DNA from: Roseococcus sp. SDR
GTDB lineage: Bacteria; Pseudomonadota; Alphaproteobacteria; Acetobacterales; Acetobacteraceae
DNA length: 64,000 bases
Direction: 5' to 3'
Assembly: GCF_019083995.1 (NCBI RefSeq)
Contig: NZ_JAHRCU010000021.1
Location: 1 to 64,000 of the forward strand
The notes under the pieces were generated by a model. The model saw nothing but the letters and a program-made list of their open reading frames with translations, searched no databases and was not told the origin of the DNA. Of the stretch, positions 47,624 through 56,176 are shown in pieces (position 1 is the first letter of the stretch; each line of letters opens with the position of its first letter). A program made the translations under genes and the position numbers.

Positions 47624-48909
47624 GTACGATCTTCGACGCGCTGCCGCGCGTGCCCTTCATCGCGCCCGACAGCCGCGAGGAGCTGTGCTTCCGCCACTGG
47701 CGCCCGGAGGAGGTGGTGCTCGGCCGCCCGATGGGCGACTGGCTGCGTCCGGCCGTCGCCTACTGGCACAGCTTCGTGGGCACCGGGGCCGATCCCTTCG
47801 GCGCGCCCACCCTGCCGCGCCCCTGGGACGACAGCATGGACGGCGCCCGCGCGAAGGCCGAGGCCGCCTTCGCCTTCATGGAGCGGCTGGGCCTGCCCTT
47901 CTTCTGCTTCCACGACCGCGACGTGGCGCCGGAGGGCGCGAGCCTGCGCGAAGGTGTGCGCCACCTCGACGCGATGGCCGAGGTGCTGCAGGCCCACATG
48001 GCGCGCACCGGCATCCGGCTGCTCTGGGGCACGGCCAACCTCTTCTCTCACCCGCGCTACATGGCGGGGGCGGCCACCAACCCCGACCCCGAGGTCTTCG
48101 CCTGCGCCTGCGTGCAGGTGCGCCACGCCATGGAGGTGACGCAGCGGCTCGGCGGCGAGAACTACGTGCTCTGGGGCGGGCGCGAGGGCTACGACACGCT
48201 GCTCAACACCGACTTGGCGCGGGAGGACGCGCAGCTCGGCCGCTTCCTCAACCTCGTCGTCGAGCACAAACACCGCATCGGCTTCACGGGCACGCTGCTG
48301 ATCGAGCCCAAGCCGCATGAGCCGACGAAGCACCAGTACGACCGCGACGTGGCCACCGTGTACGGCTTTCTCGCCCGGCACCGCCTGCTGGGCGAGGTGA
48401 AGGTCAACATCGAGGCGAACCACGCGACGCTCGCCGGCCATTCCTTCGAGCATGAGATCGCCATGGCGGCGTCGCTCGGGCTGCTCGGCTCCGTGGACAT
48501 CAACCGCGGGGATCCGCAGAACGGCTGGGACACGGACCAGTTCCCGACCAACGCCCAGGAGCTGGTGCCGGCCATGCTGGAAATCCTGCGCGCGGGCGGC
48601 CTCGGCAGCGGCGGGTTCAACTTCGACGCCAAGCTGCGCCGCCAGTCGGTCGCGGTGGATGACCTGCTGCACGCCCATGTGGGCGGGATGGACAGCTGCG
48701 CCGAGGCGCTGCGCTGGGCGGCAAGGCTGATCGAGGATGGCCGCCTCGAGACCGCGCGGCGCGCGCGCTACGCCGGCGAGCCCTGGACGGGGACGCTCGC
48801 GGACATCGCCGACGCGGCCCTGGCGCGCGACATCGCGCCGCAGCCGCGCTCTGGCCGTCAGGAGAGGCTCGAGAACCTGGTCGCTGCCGCTGCGCGACCC
48901 AGCGCCTGA
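47620..48909 (+). CDS. xylA: Xylose isomerase
   Basis: A 429-residue class II isomerase with [45 protein letters not shown] and [20 protein letters not shown], which hold the catalytic His and metal ligands. Length is normal. It converts D-xylose to D-xylulose for XylB. It ends the cluster; no terminator is clear before the IS fragment that starts about 85 bases on. Confidence 0.93.
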   Translation: MSTIFDALPRVPFIAPDSREELCFRHWRPEEVVLGRPMGDWLRPAVAYWHSFVGTGADPFGAPTLPRPWDDSMDGARAKAEAAFAFMERLGLPFFCFHDRDVAPEGASLREGVRHLDAMAEVLQAHMARTGIRLLWGTANLFSHPRYMAGAATNPDPEVFACACVQVRHAMEVTQRLGGENYVLWGGREGYDTLLNTDLAREDAQLGRFLNLVVEHKHRIGFTGTLLIEPKPHEPTKHQYDRDVATVYGFLARHRLLGEVKVNIEANHATLAGHSFEHEIAMAASLGLLGSVDINRGDPQNGWDTDQFPTNAQELVPAMLEILRAGGLGSGGFNFDAKLRRQSVAVDDLLHAHVGGMDSCAEALRWAARLIEDGRLETARRARYAGEPWTGTLADIADAALARDIAPQPRSGRQERLENLVAAAARPSA

Positions 48910-48994
48910 CCGTCCGTCCATCGAGGGAGGCGGCGGAGGGCTCTTCAGCCTGCCCCCGCTCGTCGAGCATCGCCGGTTGGGTCTCAGATCAGCG

Positions 48995-49375
48995 TGGTCC
49001 TGCCCTGAAATCTGGTCGGGCGGGAGCGGGAGCTTTTCGGACACGATGATCCTCCGAGCAGGGGGGGGCGGTGCCATGAAGCAAGGACGATATACCGACG
49101 AACTGATCGCCTTTGCGCTGCGGCAGGCCGAGGGCGGCACGGCGGTGACCAAGATCTGCCGGAAGCTCGGGATTTCGGAGCCGACCTTCTGCCGGTGGAA
49201 GAAGCAGTTCGCCGGGATGAGCGTCGTGGAGATCCGCCGGCTGAAGCAGCTCGAGGAGGAGAACGCCAAGCTCAAGCGGCTGGCGGCCGACCTGAGCCTG
49301 GACAAGAACATGCCGCAGGATGTCCTGCGAAAAACATGGTGAGGCCCGCCCTCCGCCGCGACGTGGTGCGCCACC
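48995..49375 (+). mobile_element. IS3-family fragment, left part
   Basis: Left end near 48995 (TGGTCCTGCCCTGAAATCTG), then orfA and the first dozen codons of orfB (VRPALRRDVVRH). The element stops within orfB at about 49375, where it meets a second IS fragment in the opposite orientation. Confidence 0.75.
49076..49342 (+). CDS. IS3-family OrfA
   Basis: An 88-residue HTH protein (KICRKLGISEPTFCRWKKQF) with a leucine-zipper-like tail (IRRLKQLEEENAKLKRLAAD). It seems complete, but its orfB partner is cut off after the start. It is a relative of, but not the same element as, the orfA at 31863. Confidence 0.83.
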   Translation: MKQGRYTDELIAFALRQAEGGTAVTKICRKLGISEPTFCRWKKQFAGMSVVEIRRLKQLEEENAKLKRLAADLSLDKNMPQDVLRKTW

Positions 49376-49508
49376 GGTAGTGCGTCGGCGCCGTCACCCC
49401 GATCGCGCGCACCGCCTCCGCCACCGTCCTCCACTGACCGATCAGCACCTCGGCCTGCCGGAGCTTCGCCACGATCTCCTCCGGCGTGTGCGCGTTCTTC
49501 CGCGCCAT
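49376..49508 (-). pseudogene. IS3-family OrfA, truncated
   Basis: Only the HTH part remains: MARKNAHTPEEIVAKLRQAE through AIGVTAPTHYRWR. After that the frame runs into antisense sequence of the neighbouring IS fragment, so the dimerisation tail is lost. Confidence 0.8.
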
Positions 49509-49573
49509 CCCAGTCCCCCCTTCGCTGCTGCCGGATTACATCACCGGCGGACCGCTTCTACGGGGGCAGGTCA
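49376..49573 (-). mobile_element. IS3-family fragment, left end, facing the previous fragment
   Basis: The outer end is TGACCTGCCCCC read on the minus strand (49573-49562), identical to the outer end at 292-303. It carries the leader and the first 46 codons of an orfA and stops at about 49376. It may be the missing left half of the element at 292-1260. Confidence 0.7.
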
Positions 49574-49704
49574 AGCCCGGATGGCGTTTGTTTCTCATGC
49601 CAAGGATGAGGTGCGACTTGGTACGCACAGTCTCTTGAGCCGTTGCCCCATCCGCCGACAAAGCTTGCGTCGCCGCCCATAGCGAAGCGACCCGAGCTTC
49701 CACG

Positions 49705-50469
49705 TCAGCCCTGCGGCCTACGCACCGCCAACACCACCGCGGAGCCGTCCGCTGCGTGAAGGCGCTCAAATTCGATCCCAAAGATGTCCTCCAGCACACC
49801 CGGAGCGGACATGGCGGATGGCACGCCCTCGCCGCGGATGCGACCGCCGCCCATCGCAGCGATGCGGTCGCACCAGCGGAAGGCCAGGTTCAGGTCGTGG
49901 ACCACGACGGCCACCGCCGCACCCATTGCCGCGCGGCCTTTCAGCAGCGCCATCAGGGCGGCGGCTTGGCCGATGTCCAGTGCGGCAGCTGGCTCATCCG
50001 CCAGGATCACGCCCGGCGAGGGGGCGAGCACGGCGGCCGCGAGGCTGCGCCCCCTTTCGCCTCCAGAAAGGCTTGACCACCGGCGCTCCAGCAGCGGCTC
50101 GAGCCCGTGCTGGGCTGCCAGGGCGGAAAGGCCCGCCATGCCCTGCGGCGTTCGATCCAGGCCAAGGCGAAGCAATTCCGTGACGCGATAATCCCAGTGC
50201 GGCGTGAAATGCTGCGGAAGGTAGCCCAGCCGCCTTGCCCTTTCGTGGGCCGGCCATTGCATCAGCGGCCGGCCGAGCAAGGTGATCTCGCCCCGGTCAG
50301 GCCGGTCCAGCCCCGCGAGCATCCGTACAAGCGTGGATTTTCCGGCGCCATTCGGGCCAATGATGCCAAGCACCTCGCCGGATCTGAGCGCCAGCGAGGC
50401 CGCCTCGACCAATGTCTTGCCGCCTGCCCAGCGGCTAACATCCCTTGCCTGCAGGGCCACGCCGCTCAT
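49705..50469 (-). CDS. btuD: Cobalamin/iron-siderophore-type ABC ATPase (BtuD/FecE)
   Basis: The 254-residue ATPase has Walker A GPNGAGKSTLV, GYLPQHFTPHWDYRV, signature LSGGERGRSLAAAVL and Walker B VILADEPAAALD. It is last in the operon behind the B12 riboswitch and overlaps the permease gene by 4 bases; cobalamin is therefore the likely substrate. The 131 bases beyond it (49574-49704) hold no clear terminator. Confidence 0.85.
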   Translation of the reverse strand: MSGVALQARDVSRWAGGKTLVEAASLALRSGEVLGIIGPNGAGKSTLVRMLAGLDRPDRGEITLLGRPLMQWPAHERARRLGYLPQHFTPHWDYRVTELLRLGLDRTPQGMAGLSALAAQHGLEPLLERRWSSLSGGERGRSLAAAVLAPSPGVILADEPAAALDIGQAAALMALLKGRAAMGAAVAVVVHDLNLAFRWCDRIAAMGGGRIRGEGVPSAMSAPGVLEDIFGIEFERLHAADGSAVVLAVRRPQG

Positions 50470-51434
50470 CGCCGCCGCGCCTCGCGCGCCAGGATCAGCA
50501 GAAAGAAGGGTGCGCCGATGAGGGCGGTCACCAAGCCCAGCGGGATTTCTGCGGGTGGCAGCACCGCCCGAGCCGCGCCGTCGCACAGCATCGCGAGCGT
50601 TGCGCCGATGGCCGCGGCGCGCGGCATCAACGGCGCGTGCAGAGCGCCCACCTGCCAGCGCGCGAGATGTGGCGCCATCAGGCCCACAAACCCGACCAGC
50701 CCGCCCCAGACGACACTGACGGCAACAACGAAGGCACCGGCCAGCACGGCTAGGGCAACAAAGCGCCGCACCTGGAGACCAAAGGATTCCGCGACCGCCT
50801 CGCCCAGCCCCAGCAGGTCCAGCCCCCGCGCCAATGCCAGGCAGAGCAGCAAGGCGGCGCCGGTCAGCCCTGCCAGCAGCGCCAGTTGCGGCCAGGCTGG
50901 CGTCTGCACGCCGCCCAGCGCCCAGGACAGGACGGCTTGCAAGCTCACCGTCTCATCGGAGAGTGCCAGCATCAGAAAGGAGCGCATCGCCCCCAGCACG
51001 GCCGCCACCGCGACGCCCGCCAGCAGCAGGGCAGCGATCGAGGCGGGCCCCGCCAGCCGCGCCAGCGCCAGCACCAGCCACGTCGCGCCCCAGGCGCCTG
51101 CAAAGGCCAAAGCTGGCAGGGCCAGGCTGCTCGGCACGGGCAGCGCCACCAGCAGGGCCACCGTCGCCCCCATCGCCGCCCCTCCCGCGGAGCCCAGCAG
51201 GTAGGGCTCGGCCAGAGGGTTGCGGAACACGCCCTGGAAGACCACGCCGCCCAGGGCCAGCAGCGCACCCACGCAGCCTGCCGCCAGCACCCGCGGCATT
51301 CGCCATTGCCAAATCAGTTGCGCCAGGGGCTGACCTGGGTCGCGCAGCACGGACCAAGCCTCGGCCGGAGAGAGTGTCTCGGCGCCCAGCAACAGGCCGG
51401 CCAACAGGCCGAGCGGCGGCAGCAGCCAAGTCAT
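50466..51434 (-). CDS. btuC: FecCD-type ABC permease, probable cobalamin permease BtuC
   Basis: A 322-residue, very hydrophobic permease (about ten segments) with WRMPRVLAAGCVGALLALGG, GVVFQGVFRNPLAEPYLLGS and GLVGFVGLMAPHLAR, standard for BtuC/FecD. It overlaps the flanking genes by 4 bases on both sides. Confidence 0.87.
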   Translation of the reverse strand: MTWLLPPLGLLAGLLLGAETLSPAEAWSVLRDPGQPLAQLIWQWRMPRVLAAGCVGALLALGGVVFQGVFRNPLAEPYLLGSAGGAAMGATVALLVALPVPSSLALPALAFAGAWGATWLVLALARLAGPASIAALLLAGVAVAAVLGAMRSFLMLALSDETVSLQAVLSWALGGVQTPAWPQLALLAGLTGAALLLCLALARGLDLLGLGEAVAESFGLQVRRFVALAVLAGAFVVAVSVVWGGLVGFVGLMAPHLARWQVGALHAPLMPRAAAIGATLAMLCDGAARAVLPPAEIPLGLVTALIGAPFFLLILAREARRR

Positions 51435-52333
51435 GTGGCGAAGGCCCCCGGGTGCAGCCAGCGGGCGAGGGCCTCCACCCCATCCACCACGCGCGGCCCG
51501 GGGATGAGGAATTGCGCCCGCGCGACGAGATGCAGCCGCCCCTCGCGCACCGCGCGCAGGCCTTGGAAGCCGGTGCGGCGCGGCACCTCGGCCAGCTGGT
51601 CGGCCCGCCCGGCCAGGAGATAGGCGGCGGGGTCGGCGCGCAGGATCGCCTCGCCAGAGACCTGGGCCGGGCCCACCGCCGAGAGATCCGGAAACACGCT
51701 GGCGCCGCCGGCCAGGGCCAGAGCATCGGCCGTGTAGGTGCCAGGCCGCACCGTCCCGAAGACACCGCGCCCGGTCGAGGAGGTCTCCAGGAAGACCGGC
51801 ACGGCCGCGCGCCCTGCCAGCCGCGTGGCGACGGCCGCAAGCCGTGCCTCCAGCCGGCCCACCAGCGCCTCAGCGGCGCCGTCTTGGCCGGTGGCGCGTC
51901 CGAGCAGCCGCAGATTGCCCAGCACCTGCGCGAGGTCGCGATGGGTGATGACCAGCACCGGCACGCCAATGCGCGCCATCGGCTCGCTCAGCGCATGGGC
52001 GGCATTGCGCGCGGGCGTCATCACCACGAGATCGGGGCGCAGCCGGGCGATGGCTTCGGCCGAGAAGCCGAGCCGCCCGCCCACCTTGGGCAGCGCCGCC
52101 GCCTGCGGCGGGAAGCGCGTGAAATCCTCGACGCCGACAATGGCATCGAGCGCGCCGATGGCGGCCAGCAGCTCCACATTGGAGGAGAAGATGGCGACGA
52201 TCCGCCGCGGCGGCGCGGGCAGGGTCACCTCCCGCCCCAGCCCGTCCACCACCATGCGCGGCCAGCGCGCCGCCCGGGCATCGCGGCTGAGCCAGAGCGC
52301 GGGGGTCGCGAGCAACAGCCGGCGCGATGCCAT
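51431..52333 (-). CDS. btuF: Periplasmic cobalamin-binding protein, BtuF-like
   Basis: The 300-residue protein has a signal-like N-terminus (MASRRLLLATPALWLSRDARA) and the type III binding-protein pattern RIVAIFSSNVELLAAIGALD and IARLRPDLVVMT. It is directly followed by the permease and preceded by the TonB receptor, which fits delivery of vitamin B12 from receptor to BtuCD. Iron complexes remain possible from sequence alone; the riboswitch favours B12. Confidence 0.82.
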   Translation of the reverse strand: MASRRLLLATPALWLSRDARAARWPRMVVDGLGREVTLPAPPRRIVAIFSSNVELLAAIGALDAIVGVEDFTRFPPQAAALPKVGGRLGFSAEAIARLRPDLVVMTPARNAAHALSEPMARIGVPVLVITHRDLAQVLGNLRLLGRATGQDGAAEALVGRLEARLAAVATRLAGRAAVPVFLETSSTGRGVFGTVRPGTYTADALALAGGASVFPDLSAVGPAQVSGEAILRADPAAYLLAGRADQLAEVPRRTGFQGLRAVREGRLHLVARAQFLIPGPRVVDGVEALARWLHPGAFAT

Positions 52334-54517
52334 TCAGAAGGTGAACCTCAGGCCACCGATGAATTCCCGCCCCGGCGCCGAATTGCCGCGCCCGCCATTG
52401 GCGAAGCGCGCATCGCCGAGGAAGGGCTCGGAAGCGGTCGCGATGAAGATCGGGTGGTAGTTCTTGTCGAGCAGATTGGTCACCGCGCCGAAGATCCGGA
52501 TATTGGGCGCGCGCTCAGGGAGCGGCTGGAAGCTGCCGCGCAGGTTCCAGACCCAGAAGGCGCCTTTGCGGTGGATGAATTCGCGGTTCGGCTCGGCCTG
52601 CGGGATGAGCAGGTTTTCCTCCGTGTTGTAGTACATCGGGCCGCGGAGCACGCCTTGCAGCGTGAGGTCCCAGCGCGGCTGGCTGATCGTCGTGCCGATC
52701 GTCGCCTGGTAGCGGTACATGCGCTCCACATTGCGGGTATTCGCCGTGGGCGATGCGCCGTTGTCGCGCATGTCGAAGTTCCAGGAGCCATTGGCATAGG
52801 CCCGCCAGTTGAACTGCGTGATGCCGAACAGGCGCGCCACATCGCCATCCAGCTGGAACTCCAGGCCGCGCACTTCGACATCGCCGGGATTATTGGCCCA
52901 GTCGCTGGTATTGGCGACACCCGGGCGCAGGCGTGTGATGATGCGGTCGCTGATCGTGTTCTGGAACAGCGCCAGATCCAGGCGCAGCCCGGGCAGGAAG
53001 ACGGCGGCCCCCACCTCGTATTGCAGGCTTTGCTCGGGGTTCAGATTGGGATTGCCGAAGGTGCGCCCGCCGCCCAGCGCGGTGAAGTCGGCCGCCAGCT
53101 CGGTGGCGGTGGGCGCGCGGAAGCCGGTCGCCGCATTGGCGCGCAGCGCGAGGAAGGAGACAGGCTGGTAGCTCGCACCGATGGACCAGGTGGTGGCGTC
53201 GTAATCCTGGCTGCCGGTGCGCTGCAAAGGCAGGTTGGGCGTCTGGTCGAAGGCGGTGTTGCCCCATGTCTGCCGCACGCCGCCGCGCAGGGTCACCTGG
53301 TTGTCGAAAAGCCGCTGCGAGATCTCGGCATAGAGTCCGGCACTGCTGTCGGTCTGATCATTGTCCATCGGCGCCACCTGGGTGGTGATGCCACTGCCGG
53401 GCAGGCCGCGCCGCTCGCGCGTCGAGCGCAGGGTCGAGCGCTCCAGATCCAGCCCCACCAGCAGGTCGGCCCCCTCCCAGAGCCGCATCGAGGGTTGCAG
53501 CCGCAGCCCCAGGATGTCGAGCGTGCGGGTGTTGTTGTCGAGGTCCGTGCCAGGGACGGGCAGGCCCGCCGCGCTGCGCTGCACGGGCGAGCGCCAGCGG
53601 AAGGCGTCCACGTCGCGCACCGCATAGGCCTGGCCATCCCAGCGGAAGCGGCCATCCTCGGTCGCGCCATTGAGGAAGATGTCGGCGGAGGCGTTGCTGC
53701 GATCCTCGCGATTGGTGGTGTTCCAGCCCGAGCCACGGAAGCCCGCGTCATAAATGCCATCGGTCCGCAGCGAGGTACCGATGCGGCCGATGGGCGTCTC
53801 GATGCCGAGCGCGGCCAGGCCGCCCAGGCGGTTCCACTGCGTGCCTTGCTGCACGCCGCCGTCATCGCCCGCGCGGTAGCTGTCCCGCCGCCCGCCATAG
53901 AAGCCGGCGTAGACATCGCCGCCCTGCACATCGCCGCCGGTGAAGCGCGTGCCGTAGCGCGCACGGCCCTCGGCCAGGCCCCAGGAGCCCAGGCCCAGTT
54001 CCGCGAAACCGCCGGGTGAGGTGCGGCCATCGCGCATGATCAGGTTGATCACGCCGCCCAGCGCGCCGCTGCCATAGACCACGCTGGCCGGGCCGCGCAC
54101 GATCTCGATCCGCTCGATCTCGGCCGGGCTGAGCTTCGAGAGATTGGCCGTGCCGGCGCGGCGGCCATTGATCAGCACCAGCACCTGGCTGCGGAAATCC
54201 CGCCCCTGGCCGTCCGAGGCGCCGCCACGGATGTTCAGGCTGGTCTGCCCTGGCGTCCAGGTGCTGAAGAAGCCGACGGCGTTCTCGGCCAGCAGGTCGG
54301 TCACATTCTGCGCGACGCTGCGGCGGATCACCTCCTGGTCAATCACCTGCACGGTGCCGGCCAATTGCGAGCGCGGGGTGGGCAGGCGCGTCGCGGTGAC
54401 GACGACATCATCCAGGGCGGCGGCGCTGGGGAAGCGCACCACCGGCTCGGCCGCGGTTTGGGCCTGGGGCGCCGTCACGGGCAGGATTACGGCCAGAGTG
54501 GCCAGAGCGCGGCGCAT
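52334..54517 (-). CDS. btuB: TonB-dependent outer-membrane receptor, probable BtuB
   Basis: A 727-residue receptor: signal peptide MRRALATLAVILPVTAPQAQ, TonB box DDVVVTAT, plug domain (VLVLINGRRAGTANLSKLSP, IEIVRGPASVVYGSGALGGV) and a beta-barrel ending in FIGGLRFTF with terminal Phe. It is the second gene behind the B12 riboswitch and overlaps the methyltransferase gene by one base, so vitamin B12 or other corrinoids are the probable cargo. Confidence 0.88.
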   Translation of the reverse strand: MRRALATLAVILPVTAPQAQTAAEPVVRFPSAAALDDVVVTATRLPTPRSQLAGTVQVIDQEVIRRSVAQNVTDLLAENAVGFFSTWTPGQTSLNIRGGASDGQGRDFRSQVLVLINGRRAGTANLSKLSPAEIERIEIVRGPASVVYGSGALGGVINLIMRDGRTSPGGFAELGLGSWGLAEGRARYGTRFTGGDVQGGDVYAGFYGGRRDSYRAGDDGGVQQGTQWNRLGGLAALGIETPIGRIGTSLRTDGIYDAGFRGSGWNTTNREDRSNASADIFLNGATEDGRFRWDGQAYAVRDVDAFRWRSPVQRSAAGLPVPGTDLDNNTRTLDILGLRLQPSMRLWEGADLLVGLDLERSTLRSTRERRGLPGSGITTQVAPMDNDQTDSSAGLYAEISQRLFDNQVTLRGGVRQTWGNTAFDQTPNLPLQRTGSQDYDATTWSIGASYQPVSFLALRANAATGFRAPTATELAADFTALGGGRTFGNPNLNPEQSLQYEVGAAVFLPGLRLDLALFQNTISDRIITRLRPGVANTSDWANNPGDVEVRGLEFQLDGDVARLFGITQFNWRAYANGSWNFDMRDNGASPTANTRNVERMYRYQATIGTTISQPRWDLTLQGVLRGPMYYNTEENLLIPQAEPNREFIHRKGAFWVWNLRGSFQPLPERAPNIRIFGAVTNLLDKNYHPIFIATASEPFLGDARFANGGRGNSAPGREFIGGLRFTF

Positions 54518-55290
54518 CAGGCGAGATCCCAGATCAGGAGGGCGGAGAGTTTCGGGGCGGCCACTTCGATGCCGCCATCGGGCAGGGGCTTGGCATGGCT
54601 CGCCAGGACATCATGAATGGTGGCGCGGCAGGCGGCGCCGGGCGGCAAGGCCAGTTGCATCGCGCAATGCTCGGTCGCGGCGGCCACGTCGGCAAAGCGG
54701 GCGCGGAAGGTCCAGGGCGCTGTGAGAATGCGCGTGGGCGCCGCCGCATGGCCCAGCGCGTCCAGCACAAACTCCATGCCGGGGCGCTCACTCTCGCCAT
54801 GCAGATGCGCGGGCAGGGCGCCGCTCAGGCACCAGCGGCGGGGCCCCGGCTGGGCCGGCACCAGCCAGATGACGCGCTGCCGCGCCAGCGCGCGCATGTG
54901 GCGCAGCAGGGCATGGGGGTGGCTCTGCGTCGCGCCGATATTGGCGGCCCAGACCCAATCATGCCGGGCGAGGCCAAGCTGGGGCAGCATCTCCCATGTG
55001 GCATCATGCACGGACATGGCGCGCTGCTCGCGTCGGGCCAGGCGGCCCAGGCGGGCGCGCAGGTAGCGGCTGGGCTCGATCGCCGTCCAGCGGGCATCAT
55101 GGTGCAGCCAGGGGGCCACCGGGTGGCCGGCGCCGGCGCCGATGTCGAGCAGGCTGGCCGGGCGCGCATCGCCGAGCGCCTGGGCCACGGCCTGCCCGTA
55201 ATCTGACCGGTCCAGCGCCTGGGCGTAGAAGCGCGCCGCGCGGTCAGGCCAGACGGCAGCGGCGGGTTGCAGCGCGTGCAACTCAGACAT
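54517..55290 (-). CDS. Class I SAM-dependent methyltransferase, first gene of the B12 riboswitch operon
   Basis: The 257-residue protein has a Rossmann-fold SAM motif (LLDIGAGAGHPVAPWL, then AIEP) and a following ATWEMLPQLGL region. The target is unknown. It is not one of the recognised corrin-ring methyltransferases by motif. It is encoded about 140 bases after the riboswitch and coupled to btuB by TGATG overlap, so its expression should fall when B12 is plentiful. Confidence 0.75.
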   Translation of the reverse strand: MSELHALQPAAAVWPDRAARFYAQALDRSDYGQAVAQALGDARPASLLDIGAGAGHPVAPWLHHDARWTAIEPSRYLRARLGRLARREQRAMSVHDATWEMLPQLGLARHDWVWAANIGATQSHPHALLRHMRALARQRVIWLVPAQPGPRRWCLSGALPAHLHGESERPGMEFVLDALGHAAAPTRILTAPWTFRARFADVAAATEHCAMQLALPPGAACRATIHDVLASHAKPLPDGGIEVAAPKLSALLIWDLA

Positions 55291-56098
55291 GGGGGCTCAA
55301 CCCGGCTGGCGTGGCCTGCGGCAAGGCGTGGCGAATGGGCGCGGGAATACCGCCATGGCCGTTCTCCGTCCCCGAGGCACCCAGCCCGGATCGCAGGGTT
55401 GCACCGCGGCCGGGGCCGTCCGTGGCGTGGGCAGGTCTCCTGGCTTGCGGGTCAACGCCTCCGGCCCTCCCTTCCCACAGGATTTCTCCCGCAGTGGTGC
55501 CAGGCCGCGGGTGCGGCTTGGCGCGGACCGGCAACTCGCCGCCGACAGTTGCTGGGGCAGCGACCGACTTGCCATCCCGGGCAAAGGCCGGGGGCAGCGC
55601 ACGGTCTTCCCTCTTTCGCCCGTTCGCACGGGACCAACGCACGGGAACAGCAGCTACTGTCCCATCGGCTGCGCAAGGCGATGCTCGCCTCGTCATTCCG
55701 GCCAGGTGATCACGGGAGGCGGGCCTGCCGGAGTCTGGAGCAGGGGGGCGGATGGGCGTCAGGGTAGCCGCCCGCAAGCGCTCGGGCCGCCTGGCGCGAG
55801 GCAGGTGGCCGAGCGGGCAGGCATGGTGAGCGGTGGCGACGGCGATCAGGTCGGACGTGCTTGGCACGTCGGCAGCCAGGTCGCCAAACACGTCGCCGAT
55901 CTTGCCTTTGCCCATGACCGCAACCGCGCGGGCCCGCTGGCAGGCCGAAATGCAGGCCACTCGTGCCCATGCGACGGCGTCTGGCAGTTCGTCTGCGGCG
56001 AGGGCCCTCGGCAGGGCAGCGCCAGCGCGGGGGGCATCCGGTTCCGCCCCGGCTGGGCGGCATCGGGTGCGGACAAGCGCGATCATGGGCTTCGACAT
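55283..56098 (-). CDS. DUF1636-family protein with frame open through the riboswitch
   Basis: Residues 1-120 resemble DUF1636 (thioredoxin-like, putative 2Fe-2S or metal-binding) proteins: ALVRTRCRPAGAEPDAPRAG, VACISACQRARAVAVMGKGK, FGDLAAD and a late RARRPERLRAATL. The family is commonly linked to cobalamin genes. Members are about 120-130 residues, yet this frame runs on for 271 residues across the whole riboswitch to 55283. Adding one C at the six-C run (55743-55748) would bring in a stop at 55710 and give 129 residues, so the long frame is probably a base-call error or a mutation. The real gene is likely about 55710-56098. Confidence 0.6.
   Translation of the reverse strand: MSKPMIALVRTRCRPAGAEPDAPRAGAALPRALAADELPDAVAWARVACISACQRARAVAVMGKGKIGDVFGDLAADVPSTSDLIAVATAHHACPLGHLPRARRPERLRAATLTPIRPPAPDSGRPASRDHLAGMTRRASPCAADGTVAAVPVRWSRANGRKREDRALPPAFARDGKSVAAPATVGGELPVRAKPHPRPGTTAGEILWEGRAGGVDPQARRPAHATDGPGRGATLRSGLGASGTENGHGGIPAPIRHALPQATPAGLSPHV
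55431..55636 (-). promoter_or_regulatory. Cobalamin riboswitch
   Basis: Read on the minus strand the conserved pieces come in order: AAAGAGGGAAGACCGTGCG, then GCTGCCCCAGCAACTGTCGG, then CACTGCGGG...GTGGGAAGG, and at the 3' end the B12 box AGCCAGGAGACCTGCC (55446-55431). This matches the AdoCbl/cobalamin riboswitch consensus. About 140 bases separate it from the methyltransferase ATG, room for an expression platform. It should shut the uptake operon down when B12 is high. Confidence 0.92.
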
Positions 56099-56105
56099 GC
56101 AGATG

Positions 56106-56120
56106 TGTTATAGTATAACA
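56106..56120. promoter_or_regulatory. Zur/Fur-like palindromic operator between divergent genes
   Basis: A 15-base palindrome TGTTATAGTATAACA, perfect around G56113, lies 8 bases upstream of the DUF1636 gene and 57 bases upstream of cobC. It resembles Zur boxes of alphaproteobacteria (TGTTATA-N-TATAACA) and stands out in GC-rich sequence. It would link these genes to zinc or another metal; that link is an inference. Confidence 0.55.
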
Positions 56121-56176
56121 TAACTATCCACAACCCACTTGCCCTCTGCGCGCGGCCGCAGGATTGTCCGCGTCTC

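Noticed and set aside
50834-54019. A 1061-codon plus-strand open frame opposite the btu genes
   Set aside because: It lies entirely antisense to btuB, btuF and btuC, whose frames have clear motifs. Its translation is Arg/Pro/Ala/His-rich without any domain; long antisense frames are expected at this GC content.
54144-54725. Plus-strand frame antisense to the btuB start and the methyltransferase end
   Set aside because: No start signal or domain; both sense genes are well supported and overlap by one base.
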